Shown here one piece after another: positions 17,841-26,439 of a DNA stretch of 38,888 bases. The stretch spans positions 1-38,888 of the forward strand of contig CANQSY010000008.1 in assembly GCA_947626635.1 (NCBI GenBank), written 5' to 3'. This stretch comes from an uncultured Akkermansia sp. GTDB lineage: Bacteria; Verrucomicrobiota; Verrucomicrobiia; Verrucomicrobiales; Akkermansiaceae. The notes below the pieces were generated by a model. It made no database searches. It had not been told where the DNA came from and saw only the letters and a program-made list of their open reading frames with translations. Each line of letters opens with the position of its first letter. Within the stretch, counting starts at the first letter, position 1. A program made the translations under genes and the position numbers.

Positions 17841-19271
17841 ATGCGCTCTCTGCTTTTCCATTTGCGTTGTTGGCTCTTCCTCCTGGGGGCAAGTGTGGCG
17901 GGAGCCTGGCAGCAGGTCCACGAAACCGCGGCGGAGCCTGCGCGCGAGTTCCGTGCCGCCTGGGTCGCTACGGTTTACAATCTCGACTGGCCCTCGGCCG
18001 CCGGACTCCCTGCTGCCCGCCAGCAATCAGAACTGCTCTCTATCCTCAACTCGGCCGTCCGCCTCCGTCTCAATGCCATCATCCTGCAGATCCGCCCCAC
18101 TGCGGATGCCCTCTACCGCTCATCCCTCGAACCCTGGAGTTCCTGGCTGAGCGGTCCCGGCGTCAACCCCGGGTACGACCCCCTCGCCTTCGCCATCGCA
18201 GAGGCCCATCGCCGCGGACTGGAACTCCACGCTTGGTTCAATCCCTTCCGTACCACAATCCACGGCAACCCCGTCGGAGCCGGGCATATCTCCCGCCGCC
18301 GCCCCGATCTCATCAAACGCGCCGGCAGCACCACCTTGCTCAACCCCTCCTCCTCCGCGGCTCAGCAGCATGTCCTGCAGGTCATCATGGACGTCGTTCG
18401 ACGCTATGATATCGACGGTGTGCACCTGGACGACTATTTTTACCCCTACCCGCCGCACCACAATATCGCGGACGGCTTAACGCCCGCGCGCCGGCGCGCA
18501 GCCGTTGATTCATTCGTCCGACGGCTCTACTCATCCGTGAAATCCGCTAAACCCTGGGTCCGCGTGGGCATCAGCCCCTTCGGCGTCTGGAAACCCGGCT
18601 ATCCCGCCGGCGTGCCTGACGGGGTCAATGCCTATGAACAGCTCGCCTGCGATGCCCGTAAATGGTTCGCCAACGGCTGGGTGGATTACCTCTCTCCCCA
18701 ACTCTACTGGCGCATCAACAGTCCCCAAAGCTTCCCTGCCCTCATGCAATGGTGGTCCTCCATCAACCCGCGCCGCCCCGTCTGGCCCGGTATTGCATCC
18801 GCACGCATACTCAGCTCCGAGGACCCTAACCGCCCCGCTTCCGAAATCGGCCACCAGATTGACCTGGCTCGTCAGTTGGCTCGTCAGAGTTCCGGACAAC
18901 TTTTCTGGAGTTGGCGCTCGATTGGGACGAATCGCGGCGGGGTGCAAAAGGAGCTTGCTGCTCGGTATCGTGGTTACGCGGTTCCCCCGGCCATGCCCTG
19001 GTCAGGCACCGCACGTCCCGCCATGCCTATGGCGCAAGCATTGAATACAGCCCGGGGCGTTTCGATTTCCTGGCGGCCGGCAGACGCCAGTGCCCGTAAG
19101 TGGGTTATCCAGGCTCGCCGGGGAACTCAGTGGACAACCCTCTGCATTCTCCCGGGATCCCGTCGGTCGGTGACTCTTCCCGCCTCGATGTTCCAAGGTG
19201 TTACCCGCCTCGCTGTGCGTCCTATCTCCGCCTGCGGCAACAGCGGTTCACCCGCTGTCCTCGCTCCGTAA
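17841..19271 (+). CDS. Secreted GHL10-type (DUF187) glycoside hydrolase-like protein
   Basis: The track ORF starts at 17604 inside nuoN. The real start is most likely ATG 17841, which opens with a signal peptide (MRSLLFHLRCWLFLLGASVAGAWQ) and gives 476 residues. The catalytic-type TIM barrel begins with REFRAAWVATVYNLDWPS. It shows the family motifs ILQIRPTADALYRSSLEPWSSWLSG, HAWFNPFR (130-137) and DGVHLDDYFYPYP (192-204), whose acidic residues are the probable active site. Relatives cleave polysaccharides or peptidoglycan glycans; the substrate here is unknown. The C-terminal ~75 residues look like a small beta domain. It may be the last gene of the nuo transcript. Confidence 0.83.
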   Translation: MRSLLFHLRCWLFLLGASVAGAWQQVHETAAEPAREFRAAWVATVYNLDWPSAAGLPAARQQSELLSILNSAVRLRLNAIILQIRPTADALYRSSLEPWSSWLSGPGVNPGYDPLAFAIAEAHRRGLELHAWFNPFRTTIHGNPVGAGHISRRRPDLIKRAGSTTLLNPSSSAAQQHVLQVIMDVVRRYDIDGVHLDDYFYPYPPHHNIADGLTPARRRAAVDSFVRRLYSSVKSAKPWVRVGISPFGVWKPGYPAGVPDGVNAYEQLACDARKWFANGWVDYLSPQLYWRINSPQSFPALMQWWSSINPRRPVWPGIASARILSSEDPNRPASEIGHQIDLARQLARQSSGQLFWSWRSIGTNRGGVQKELAARYRGYAVPPAMPWSGTARPAMPMAQALNTARGVSISWRPADASARKWVIQARRGTQWTTLCILPGSRRSVTLPASMFQGVTRLAVRPISACGNSGSPAVLAP

Positions 19272-19388
19272 TGTTGCTTGCGCAGTTTATCTTAAGTATT
19301 TTGAGAGCATCCGGGGTCAGAAATTGATTCTTCACCCCTTGATATCAAGCACGTACTGAAAAACATCGCGACGATTTTCTCTCCGGGC

Positions 19389-19417
19389 TTGTCAATTCCT
19401 CTGGAAATTGCTAAGCT
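19389..19417 (+). promoter_or_regulatory. Promoter of dnaB
   Basis: TTGTCA (19389-19394), 17 bases, TAAGCT (19412-19417). Transcription from about 19424 leaves only ~7 nt before ATG 19431, so the mRNA would be almost leaderless. The track start (TTG 19389) is the -35 box itself, which argues for the ATG. The CTCTCCGGGCTTGTCAA around the -35 resembles part of the dispersed intergenic repeat. Confidence 0.55.
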
Positions 19418-19430
19418 GTGCGCCCGTGGT

Positions 19431-20852
19431 ATGAGCAAGGATGAGAATAGCAAGTCTGATTTTCACAAGGAGATCAATCGAGAGGCACCCGTGGTGATGC
19501 CGCAAGCTCCCGGCATCGAGAAGAGCTTGCTCTCCATGATGGTGGCGGATCCCACCAACATCATCGGGCTCTGCCACGAAGGAGGCATCAACGAGGATTT
19601 CTTCTACATCCCCGCCCACCGCATCCTCTGGAATCTTTTCGATTCCCGCTACGATGATAATAAATCGCTGGACATCACGTCCATTGACCAAGCCCTCTCT
19701 GACGCCGGGCAACTTGAAAGCGTCGGGGGACACGCCGGGCTGATGGACATCCTCACCTACGCCACCTCCACCGCCCTTTTCTCCTCCCATTTTGAAATCC
19801 TCAAGGAAAAATACGTGCGCCGCAGCATGATTCTCGCTGCAAACAAAATTCACGAAACCGCCCACGATGAAGGTCGCGAGGTTACCGAACTGCTTGACTC
19901 CGCTGAGCAAGACGTCATGCAAATTCGCAACAGAACGGCATCCTCCGACAAATGGGACATCAAGCGCGCCATCTCCGAGGCCGTGAGCAACGTGGAACGC
20001 ATGATGAGCAAGGACGGTGCCATTCTCGGTCTCCCAACCGGTTATGACGAACTCGACCTTATGACCAACGGTCTCAAACCGGGAGAACTCTTCGTCATTG
20101 CCGCCCGTCCCTCCATGGGTAAAACTTCTTTCCTCCTCAATGTGGTGGAGCACCTCGTGCTGGACGTCAAAAAACCCGTACTCGTCTTTTCCTGCGAAAT
20201 GCCTTCCGTTCAGCTCGTCGAGCGTCTTCTCTTTGCCAAAAGCGGAGTAAGCAAAAAGGAGGTACGTTCCAAGCAGGGCAAACTCACCAAGGATCAGATG
20301 AATCGCCTGAAAGAAGCAATCAACGCATACAAGGAAAGCCGGTTGATCATCGACGACACGGCCGCCATCTCTATCTCCGAGCTCCGTGCTAAAGCCCGTC
20401 GTATCCGCAAAGAAAACCCCGACCTCTGCGCCATCGGCATCGACTACCTCCAGCTCATGCGCTCTCACACCAAACAGGCCCAAAATAGCCGCGAGCGTGA
20501 AATTGCCGAAATCTCCGGTGGTCTCAAAGGACTCGCAAAGGAGCTCAAACTCCCTATCATCGTGCTTGCCCAACTCAACCGCGGACCGGAAAACCGCACG
20601 GGAAAGAATAAGGGTCTTCCCATGATGAGCGATCTGCGAGAATCCGGCGCCATTGAACAAGATGCCGACATGGTGGGTCTTCTCTATCGTTCCGCCTACT
20701 ACGCAGAGGACGATGAAGAACGAAAAGGTGCCGGGACCGATGCTACGCTCGTACTTGCCAAAAACCGAAACGGTCCTACCGGTGATGTAAAACTCTCCTT
20801 TGAGGCTGAGCTTATGCGCTTCAACCCACGAACCACACATGACGAAGCCTGA
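19431..20852 (+). CDS. dnaB: Replicative DNA helicase
   Basis: DnaB is the hexameric helicase that unwinds DNA at the replication fork. The N-terminal domain (PGIEKSLLSMMVADP... FFYIPAHRILWNLF) is followed by the RecA-like domain. This has GLPTGYDELDLMTNGLKPGELFVIAARPSMGKTSF (Walker A), AIGIDYLQLM (Walker B), LAQLNRGPENR and SDLRESGAIEQDADMV. ATG 19431 gives 473 residues, normal for the family, and fits the promoter. No intein is present. The stop overlaps the start of bioA by 14 bases. The minus-strand ORF 19392-20870 is its antisense shadow. Confidence 0.95.
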   Translation: MSKDENSKSDFHKEINREAPVVMPQAPGIEKSLLSMMVADPTNIIGLCHEGGINEDFFYIPAHRILWNLFDSRYDDNKSLDITSIDQALSDAGQLESVGGHAGLMDILTYATSTALFSSHFEILKEKYVRRSMILAANKIHETAHDEGREVTELLDSAEQDVMQIRNRTASSDKWDIKRAISEAVSNVERMMSKDGAILGLPTGYDELDLMTNGLKPGELFVIAARPSMGKTSFLLNVVEHLVLDVKKPVLVFSCEMPSVQLVERLLFAKSGVSKKEVRSKQGKLTKDQMNRLKEAINAYKESRLIIDDTAAISISELRAKARRIRKENPDLCAIGIDYLQLMRSHTKQAQNSREREIAEISGGLKGLAKELKLPIIVLAQLNRGPENRTGKNKGLPMMSDLRESGAIEQDADMVGLLYRSAYYAEDDEERKGAGTDATLVLAKNRNGPTGDVKLSFEAELMRFNPRTTHDEA

Positions 20853-22176
20853 TTCTCCATCCACCGGCACGACTCAACGCCTCGTTGATCTCGACCTCGC
20901 CCACTGCTGGCACCCCTTCACCCCGCAAGCCCTCTGGGGAAAGGAAGCGGAAATCCTCATGATCGAATCCGGCAGCGGCGTCTGGCTCACGGATACCCTC
21001 CGTCGCCGTTACATTGATGGCAACAGCTCCATTTGGGTGAATATCCACGGTCATTCGCATCCGCACATCGTACGCGCTATCCAGCAGCAAGCCGCCACCA
21101 TCTGCCACTCCAGCTACCTCGGCTTTGCTCACCCCCTCGCCTCTCTCCTCGCCGAGCGCCTTGTCTCTCTTTTCCCCGGACGCCCTCTCTCGCGCGTCTT
21201 TTTCTCGGATGATGGTTCCACCGCCATAGAAACGGCTCTCAAGATGGCCTTCCAGAGCTGCTCGCAAACGCCCGGCAAGGAGAAACGTCGCCACTTCATC
21301 GCCTTCTCGAACTGCTACCACGGCGACACCATGGGCGCGGCCTCCCTGGGAGGCGTGAGCACCTTTTTCTCTCGCTTCCGTGGCTTCGGCATGGAGGTGC
21401 GTCACGTGCGCGACATGGAGGATCTGCGCTCCCTGCCGGCAGAGACGATTGAATCCACGGCCGGCATTGTGATTGAGCCGATCATCCAGGGAGTGAACCG
21501 CATGACGCCCTGGCGAGCGGGACTTCTGCGTGAGTTACGCGACTTCTGCACTCATCATGACATCTTCCTCATCTGTGATGAGGTGATGACCGGGTTTGGT
21601 CGCACCGGCAAGATGTTCGCCTGCATGCACGAAGGAGTCACGCCCGACTTCCTATGCTGCGCAAAGGGGCTTACCTCCGGCTACACCCCACTGGCCGCCT
21701 GCCTCACGACGGAAAAGATTTACAACTCCTTCCTCGGTGCCTATAGCGACAACAAGTCCTTCTACTATGGGCACAGCTTTACCGCGCACCCGCTCGGCTG
21801 CGCCGCCGCCCTCGCCTCGCTTGATGTCTTCGAGCAAGAGCACGTCCTGGAGAAGCTCCCTCCTAAAATCGACCTCATGCGCTCGCTTGCCGAGAGTCTC
21901 CACAAACGCAACCTCCATGTCGCCGCGACTCGATCGATCGGACTCATTACCGGCATCGACATCTCCCATGCGGATGGTTCACCTTATGCCCAAGACGACC
22001 GAGCCGGCGAGCGCGCCTGCATCGCCATGCGCAAGCATGGTCTGCTCACTCGTCCCGTCACGCACGATACCATTGTGCTCATGCCCCCGCTCTGCATCTC
22101 CGAGCACGAGCTGCGTCTCGCATTCGACGCTATTGATTCCGGCATTCGCGATGCCTTGCAGGGCGAACTTGAATGA
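20839..22176 (+). CDS. bioA: Adenosylmethionine-8-amino-7-oxononanoate aminotransferase
   Basis: BioA converts 8-amino-7-oxononanoate to 7,8-diaminononanoate with S-adenosylmethionine in biotin synthesis, using PLP. The substrate motif HCWHPFTPQ is near residue 22. CYHGDTMGA, the PLP-ring Asp in CDEVMTGFGRTG (Asp247) and the Schiff-base lysine in CAKGLTSGYTPLAA (Lys276) are all present, followed by GHSFTAHPLGCAAALASL. The preferred start is ATG 20839, inside the end of dnaB (14-base overlap), giving 445 residues; the track start 20800 lies deeper inside dnaB. No other bio gene is nearby. Biotin is needed by the carrier at 30035. Confidence 0.92.
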   Translation: MTKPDSPSTGTTQRLVDLDLAHCWHPFTPQALWGKEAEILMIESGSGVWLTDTLRRRYIDGNSSIWVNIHGHSHPHIVRAIQQQAATICHSSYLGFAHPLASLLAERLVSLFPGRPLSRVFFSDDGSTAIETALKMAFQSCSQTPGKEKRRHFIAFSNCYHGDTMGAASLGGVSTFFSRFRGFGMEVRHVRDMEDLRSLPAETIESTAGIVIEPIIQGVNRMTPWRAGLLRELRDFCTHHDIFLICDEVMTGFGRTGKMFACMHEGVTPDFLCCAKGLTSGYTPLAACLTTEKIYNSFLGAYSDNKSFYYGHSFTAHPLGCAAALASLDVFEQEHVLEKLPPKIDLMRSLAESLHKRNLHVAATRSIGLITGIDISHADGSPYAQDDRAGERACIAMRKHGLLTRPVTHDTIVLMPPLCISEHELRLAFDAIDSGIRDALQGELE

Positions 22177-22192
22177 GTCTTCGACGCCTCTT

Positions 22193-22519
22193 TCAGTCAC
22201 ATTCCGGAGCTTCCTCGTCCACCAACGGCTTGAGGTACCCCGCCGCCTCTTCTCTCCCTTCAGCGTAGTGTTCCTCATCACCGGGCGCGAGCAACGTGAG
22301 CAGGTGCCGAAACTCGCCGGCGTGTTCCTTCTCCTCCTCGGTGATATCTTGCAGCACCTTGCGCGCCATCTCGTTGTCCGTGGACTCTGCCAGCTGCTCA
22401 TAAAGTTGAATTGCCTCAAACTCCGCGGCAATCATGAACCTGATCGCGCGCACCAATTCGCTGTGGCTCAACTTCCGTTCCGCCGCCAGCCCGCTGAATG
22501 TATCTGTAAACTCCGGCAT
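22193..22519 (-). CDS. Single-hairpin ferritin-like protein, encapsulated-ferritin type
   Basis: A 108-residue all-helical protein with half of a four-helix bundle. The iron ligands look like Glu33 or Glu35 in AAEFEAIQLYEQL and Glu63-x2-His66 in EEEKEHAGEF. The spacing and wording (EA...Y.Q...TD.E...EEKEHA) follow the encapsulated ferritins (EncFtn), which dimerise to form the ferroxidase site and store iron inside encapsulin shells; this comparison is from memory. No encapsulin gene is in the window, and the C-terminus (GYLKPLVDEEAPECD) is not a textbook cargo-loading peptide. It could instead be a rubrerythrin-like domain protein. It is convergent with bioA, 16 bases away. Confidence 0.7.
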   Translation of the reverse strand: MPEFTDTFSGLAAERKLSHSELVRAIRFMIAAEFEAIQLYEQLAESTDNEMARKVLQDITEEEKEHAGEFRHLLTLLAPGDEEHYAEGREEAAGYLKPLVDEEAPECD

Positions 22520-22567
22520 ACTTCTTTTGACTCCCGGACACCCCGACGTCCCTCAAAAACAGCTTTC

Positions 22568-22608
22568 CACGTGTGTCCCAAGGAAATTTCTCCGGACTCA
22601 TTCAACGC
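22568..22608 (+). repeat. Dispersed intergenic repeat, copy C
   Basis: Contains CACGTGTGTCCC followed by TTCTCCGG and CTCATTCAAC. The last two blocks are exact matches to copy B at 34005-34046. It lies between the divergent ferritin-like gene and the FLDVD-protein gene. Confidence 0.5.
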
Positions 22609-22671
22609 ATCCCTTCCATGCGTCCGCGCAGATGTCTCCTATCGTCAATTGGCAATGAACTAACGCCTATC

Positions 22672-22700
22672 TTGACAAATAAGCTCGCGCTGAGTAAACT
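22672..22700 (+). promoter_or_regulatory. Promoter of the FLDVD-motif protein gene
   Basis: TTGACA (22672-22677), 17 bases, TAAACT (22695-22700): close to the sigma-70 consensus. The predicted start near 22707 leaves a 24-nt leader with a T-rich stretch and no Shine-Dalgarno. Confidence 0.7.
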
Positions 22701-22730
22701 TTTTTTAACTTCCCTCATGTTAATTCTGTG

Positions 22731-23582
22731 ATGAAAATTGCTCCGCACTGGGTACGTCGAAAAGAAGAAATAGCGGGCATGCTCTTTCGCGTAAGAGCGT
22801 ATTCTTTCTCCAGCTCCCACGAAGCGCAGGAACGCATGGAGAAAAAATTGCGTCTGTTGCATGATTTTTTCGGAACAGGCAAACGACACAATCAGCAGGA
22901 TATCGAAAATTTCCGCCTCTTGATTCGTCGCTTAGATGAGCACCAGGACCACGAAGAGTACGCGGTCGTCACAACCGAGGAAATTGTGCGGACTCTGGAC
23001 GAGCAGAATATCATTACTAGAAACCGCTACGGGGCAGAGGTGCTCAATTCGGTCAATACCTGTTTTCTTGACGTGGACGAAAGAAAACCCTCGTTTTTCC
23101 AAAAGTTTTTGGGGCTTATCGGCAAGGCAAAAGATATGCAGGAAATCCTCACCGAGCGGGTGAGAGAGCTGTGCCGACGAGATCCGTCCATGGGCGTACG
23201 CCTCTACCGCACAAGCCATGGCTGGCGTCTCATCGTGGCGGCCGAGGGTCTCTCTCCGTCCTCTCCGAGGATGAATGAACTTTGCAAAATCCTTTCGGTT
23301 GATCCCATGTACGAGCGTCTGTGCGCACGGCAAGACTGCTGGCGCGCGCGTCTCTCTCCCAAACCGCATCGCCTCGGGATGCCGTACCGCTACCCGATGC
23401 CGCAGACTTCTTGGGAACAGACCGAGAAGCTTGAAGATTGGCTGAAAATATACGCACAAAAGTCGTCGTCTCGCGCCGTGTGTCGGCTCATCGAGTGCAT
23501 GGGAGTACCCACTGAGACACCTGTCGTCCGGTTGCATGATGAAGTCACAAAAGCGCTCAAGCTCGATATACCTCTCGCCTGA
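22731..23582 (+). CDS. Conserved uncharacterised protein with FLDVD motif
   Basis: A 283-residue soluble protein (GTG 22728 directly precedes the ATG). I recognise a family pattern but no function: FLDVDE (~114), GVRLYRTSHGWRLIVAAEGL (~155-175), DPMYERLCARQDCWRARLSPKPHRLGMPYR (~192-220). From memory, related proteins with YRTxxGxRxLxT...RARLxPKPWR occur singly in many bacterial genomes. The hydrophobic-DxD motif followed by an Arg/Lys-rich block is reminiscent of archaeo-eukaryotic primase-like active sites, but that is speculative. It has its own strong promoter and stands alone between the ferritin-like gene and the dipeptidase. Confidence 0.6.
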   Translation: MKIAPHWVRRKEEIAGMLFRVRAYSFSSSHEAQERMEKKLRLLHDFFGTGKRHNQQDIENFRLLIRRLDEHQDHEEYAVVTTEEIVRTLDEQNIITRNRYGAEVLNSVNTCFLDVDERKPSFFQKFLGLIGKAKDMQEILTERVRELCRRDPSMGVRLYRTSHGWRLIVAAEGLSPSSPRMNELCKILSVDPMYERLCARQDCWRARLSPKPHRLGMPYRYPMPQTSWEQTEKLEDWLKIYAQKSSSRAVCRLIECMGVPTETPVVRLHDEVTKALKLDIPLA

Positions 23583-23635
23583 ATTCGCCTCATCGGCGCG
23601 CTTGCATCCAACTCGTACTTCCCCATGCATTGCTC

Positions 23636-23664
23636 TTGCTTCTTGGCGGGGGTTGGTGTAAGAT
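23636..23664 (+). promoter_or_regulatory. Leaderless-type promoter of the M20 dipeptidase gene
   Basis: TTGCTT (23636-23641), 17 bases, TAAGAT (23659-23664), then exactly 6 bases (AACGCC) and ATG 23671. The expected transcription start, about 7 bases after the -10 box, is the A of the ATG. There is no room for a ribosome-binding site. Confidence 0.65.
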
Positions 23665-23670
23665 AACGCC

Positions 23671-25014
23671 ATGACTCACATAGAGGAATTGACCAAGTTT
23701 TTGAGTATCCCGAGTGTATCCGCCCAACCGGAGCACGCCGCCGATGTTGACCGCTGCGCCGATTATCTCGTGCAGAAATTGAGCTCGCTGGGATTTCGTG
23801 CGAAGAAGCATCTGACGAAGATTCACCCCATCGTGATAGCGCACAGTCCGCACGTGGAGGGCAAGCCCACGGTGCTCATTTACGGACACTATGACGTCAT
23901 GCCGGTGGATCCCCTCAGCGAATGGAAGAGCTCCCCCTTCGCCGCAGAAATACGCGAGGGACGCATCTACGCCCGCGGCGCGAGTGACGACAAGGGTGAG
24001 ATCATGGCGCACATTCTCGGCGCGCAGGAGTTGCTCGAGGAGCAAGGGATCCTGCCGTTGAACGTCACCTACCTCTTTGAGGGCGAGGAGGAGCGCGGCA
24101 GCTACAGTCTGCAGGAATTGATCAAAGATCCCGAGATCCAGAAGGAGCTCGCCTGCGACGTCATCGTCGTGAGCGACACCGGCATGGCCGCGCCGGACGT
24201 TCCCTCCTTTTCCTATGGTCTCAAGGGTATCTGCTGCTTTGAGCTGGAGGTGCACGGACCGAAGATGGACCTCCATTCCGGTATCTTCGGCGGAGCGGTC
24301 GCCAACCCCATCACCGCCCTCTGCGAGATGCTCGCCTCCACCCACGATGAAAACAACCACGTCACCGTGGAAGGATTCTACGACGGCGTCGCCGACATCG
24401 AGGAGTGGGAGAAGGAGAGCTGGAAACGCGTGCCGGGCATGAGCGATGCCGAGCTCGCGGAGCTCACCGGTGTCCCTGCGCTGCGCACAGAAAAAGGCTA
24501 CACGGGGGCTGAGTGCGTGTATGCCCGTCCTACGTTTGAACCCAATGGCATCTTCGGCGGCTACGTAGGGGACAGATCCAAGACTGTCATTCCGACGCAT
24601 GCTCTGGCGAAGATCAGCTGTCGTCTCGTGCCCGGTCAGGACCCCGTGGACATCATGCGCAAGGTAGAAGCTCATTTCAAAAAAGTGTGTCCGCCCGGCG
24701 TCACGATGAAGTTTACCATGCAGCACGCGGGCGACGCCTACATGAGCAACCCTCACTCCCCCTTCGGCAAAGCGGCTCAGAAAGCGCTGCATGATACCTT
24801 TGGCAACCCGCCTGTGCTCGTTCGCGAGGGCGGCTCAATCCCCGTGGTGGCATCCATGTCCAAAATCCTCGGCAAGGACGCGCTCTTTCTCGGTCTCGAC
24901 CTGCCCGATGCCCGCATCCACTCGCCGAATGAAAATATGCGACTGGATATCTTTGAGAAGGGCATCGCTATGGCCAAGTCTCTCCTGCTGCTCATGAGCG
25001 AGGTGAAAGCATGA
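23671..25014 (+). CDS. M20-family dipeptidase / metallopeptidase
   Basis: A cytoplasmic di-zinc peptidase of the ArgE/DapE/CPG2/PepV group, 447 residues. Metal and catalytic residues can be read: His73 and Asp75 (YGHYDVMPVD), Asp107 in the bridging GASDDKGE, the catalytic Glu pair 139-140 in FEGEEERGS, the Asp in VSDTG, and the lid-domain His in KMDLHSGIFGG. The C-terminal His ligand is in DARIHSPNE. It most likely cleaves dipeptides or N-acylated amino acids; the exact substrate is not determinable. The mRNA is predicted to be leaderless. The stop overlaps the ABC ATPase start by ATGA, so the two are translationally coupled. Confidence 0.88.
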   Translation: MTHIEELTKFLSIPSVSAQPEHAADVDRCADYLVQKLSSLGFRAKKHLTKIHPIVIAHSPHVEGKPTVLIYGHYDVMPVDPLSEWKSSPFAAEIREGRIYARGASDDKGEIMAHILGAQELLEEQGILPLNVTYLFEGEEERGSYSLQELIKDPEIQKELACDVIVVSDTGMAAPDVPSFSYGLKGICCFELEVHGPKMDLHSGIFGGAVANPITALCEMLASTHDENNHVTVEGFYDGVADIEEWEKESWKRVPGMSDAELAELTGVPALRTEKGYTGAECVYARPTFEPNGIFGGYVGDRSKTVIPTHALAKISCRLVPGQDPVDIMRKVEAHFKKVCPPGVTMKFTMQHAGDAYMSNPHSPFGKAAQKALHDTFGNPPVLVREGGSIPVVASMSKILGKDALFLGLDLPDARIHSPNENMRLDIFEKGIAMAKSLLLLMSEVKA

Positions 25015-25865
25015 ATGCAGTCGAAATCACCAACGTGCACAAAAGTTTCCCGGGTCCCTGGGGAAAAGTCGGCGCTGTGTACGCGGTGAAAGGGGTCTCG
25101 CTCTCCATTCCTCAGGGCGCGGTTTACGGCCTCATCGGTCCCAACGGCTCCGGCAAAAGCACCATCATGAAAATGCTCGTCGGGCTTCTCTCCCCCCACG
25201 AGGGCTCCTGCAACGTCTTCGGTCGCCCCGCCACTGCCGCCGCCAATCGCCGTGAAATCGGCTTCCTCCCGGAGAATCCCTACTTCTACAAATTCCTCAC
25301 GGGCGAAGAAACCCTCCGCTTCTACGGTCGCCTCTGCGGGCTCGGCGGAAAGAGCCTCCGCTCCCGCGTCCGGGAGCTCCTCGAGCTCGTCGGTCTGCAG
25401 GATGCCGCACGCCGACGCCTCGCCGGCTACTCAAAGGGGATGCTGCAGCGCATCGGTCTCGCCCAGGCTCTCGTGCAGAGCCCCCGCCTCCTCGTTCTCG
25501 ATGAACCCACCGCCGGCGTGGATCCCATCGGCTCACGCGTCATCCGCGACATCATCCTCGACCTCAAATCCCGCGGTCTCACGGTCTTTCTCTGTTCCCA
25601 CCTGCTCGAGCAGGTCCAGGAGGTCTGTGACCGTGTCGGCATCCTCTACCAAGGCTGCCTCATCGCCGAGGGGTCTATTGACGAGCTCACGGACGACCCC
25701 GACCGCACCCAAATCATCCTCTCCGGCGCCTCAGCGGAGCTCCTCGACCGCCTCCGTTCCCTCGCCGGCGATTCTTGGATCTCCTCCTCCCCCCTCCACC
25801 GCTCCCTTGAACAGGTCTTCCTCCGCGGCATCCGCGCCAAAATGGAACAATTCTCCAAGACCTGA
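25011..25865 (+). CDS. ABC transporter ATP-binding protein (ABC-2 exporter type)
   Basis: Nucleotide-binding subunit of an ABC exporter, 284 residues. Walker A GPNGSGKST is at 43-51, the signature YSKGMLQRIGLAQAL at ~140-154, and Walker B LLVLDEPTAGVDP with the H-loop CSHLLEQ. The layout (short C-terminal extension ending FLRGIRAKMEQFSKT) matches the CcmA/GldA-type ATPases, which normally sit next to an ABC-2 permease. No such permease follows; a low-GC cassette of small membrane proteins does instead. A copy of this gene's tail (encoding AKMEQF) recurs at 26951, so the original downstream gene was probably lost or displaced. Confidence 0.92.
   Translation: MNAVEITNVHKSFPGPWGKVGAVYAVKGVSLSIPQGAVYGLIGPNGSGKSTIMKMLVGLLSPHEGSCNVFGRPATAAANRREIGFLPENPYFYKFLTGEETLRFYGRLCGLGGKSLRSRVRELLELVGLQDAARRRLAGYSKGMLQRIGLAQALVQSPRLLVLDEPTAGVDPIGSRVIRDIILDLKSRGLTVFLCSHLLEQVQEVCDRVGILYQGCLIAEGSIDELTDDPDRTQIILSGASAELLDRLRSLAGDSWISSSPLHRSLEQVFLRGIRAKMEQFSKT
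25834..25853 (+). repeat. 20-bp direct repeat, left copy (inside the ABC ATPase 3' end)
   Basis: GCGCCAAAATGGAACAATTC occurs here in the last codons of the ABC ATPase gene and again, identical, at 26951-26970. The copies are 1,117 bp apart and bracket the three overlapping small membrane genes. Confidence 0.9.
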
Positions 25866-25867
25866 CA

Positions 25868-26170
25868 GTGAAAGCTCTCAATCGAGCAACGTGTCTTTAC
25901 GTGGTCAGCATCCTAGCGATGCTCGTCTTATCACACGCGTTATCGCAACTCAGGACGAATATCATAGATGAGATGCCTAGGATAGTTTTGCAGGAATACA
26001 TGGCAAGTCGAGGGAAAATTTGGAGTCTTATATCGTCGAAGGTATTTGTGCAAGACGATGGATTGAATGTGCACGAGTACCGAGTCATGTCCGAGGGAAA
26101 GGAATACACCGTGATAATCCCCATGACCATGTTTTGGTGGATGGTTGACGTAACACCGGAAATGCCATGA
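25868..26170 (+). CDS. Small membrane-anchored protein of unknown function (100 aa)
   Basis: Starts at GTG 25868, 2 bases after the ABC ATPase stop. One N-terminal hydrophobic helix (TCLYVVSILAMLVLSHAL) is followed by a short, probably extracytoplasmic part (IIDEMPRIVLQEYMASRGK...). A second hydrophobic patch near the end reads VIIPMTMFWWMV. No family is recognised. The stop overlaps the next gene by ATGA. Base composition is clearly AT-richer than the flanking ABC and mmdA genes, which suggests recent acquisition. Confidence 0.5.
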   Translation: MKALNRATCLYVVSILAMLVLSHALSQLRTNIIDEMPRIVLQEYMASRGKIWSLISSKVFVQDDGLNVHEYRVMSEGKEYTVIIPMTMFWWMVDVTPEMP

Positions 26171-26439
26171 ATAAGTTGACGGTTACAGCGATCGTGTTGC
26201 CGATTCTAATGGCTCTTCTTCTGGTATCGCGTTGGTATCTTTTCAGGCATTGTTACTTTTTGGAACTCGAGCAACAGCTAAGATGGGTCCAGCTTAGTTT
26301 GCGCGTTTTGTTGTTTGAAATCCCTATGTGTGCCTATGTGTACACTTTAGCTACGCTGATTCCTCGATGGAGGGAGACTTGGCGGGAGCTGTTGCTTATC
26401 ACTTCGCTTTACCTCGTCTTTGTACTAGCGACGATATGA
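26167..26439 (+). CDS. Small two-helix membrane protein of unknown function (90 aa)
   Basis: Two or three hydrophobic segments (VTAIVLPILMALLLVSRWYLF; VQLSLRVLLFEIPMCAYVYTLATLI; ELLLITSLYLVFVLATI) fill the protein. It is coupled by ATGA overlaps to both neighbours, so the three genes are read as one unit. No family is recognised. Possible roles are a minimal permease part or a small regulator of the adjacent ABC ATPase; neither is supported by a motif. Confidence 0.5.
   Translation: MNKLTVTAIVLPILMALLLVSRWYLFRHCYFLELEQQLRWVQLSLRVLLFEIPMCAYVYTLATLIPRWRETWRELLLITSLYLVFVLATI

Noticed and set aside
19392-20870. 492-aa ORF on the minus strand
   Set aside because: Antisense shadow of dnaB without recognisable features.
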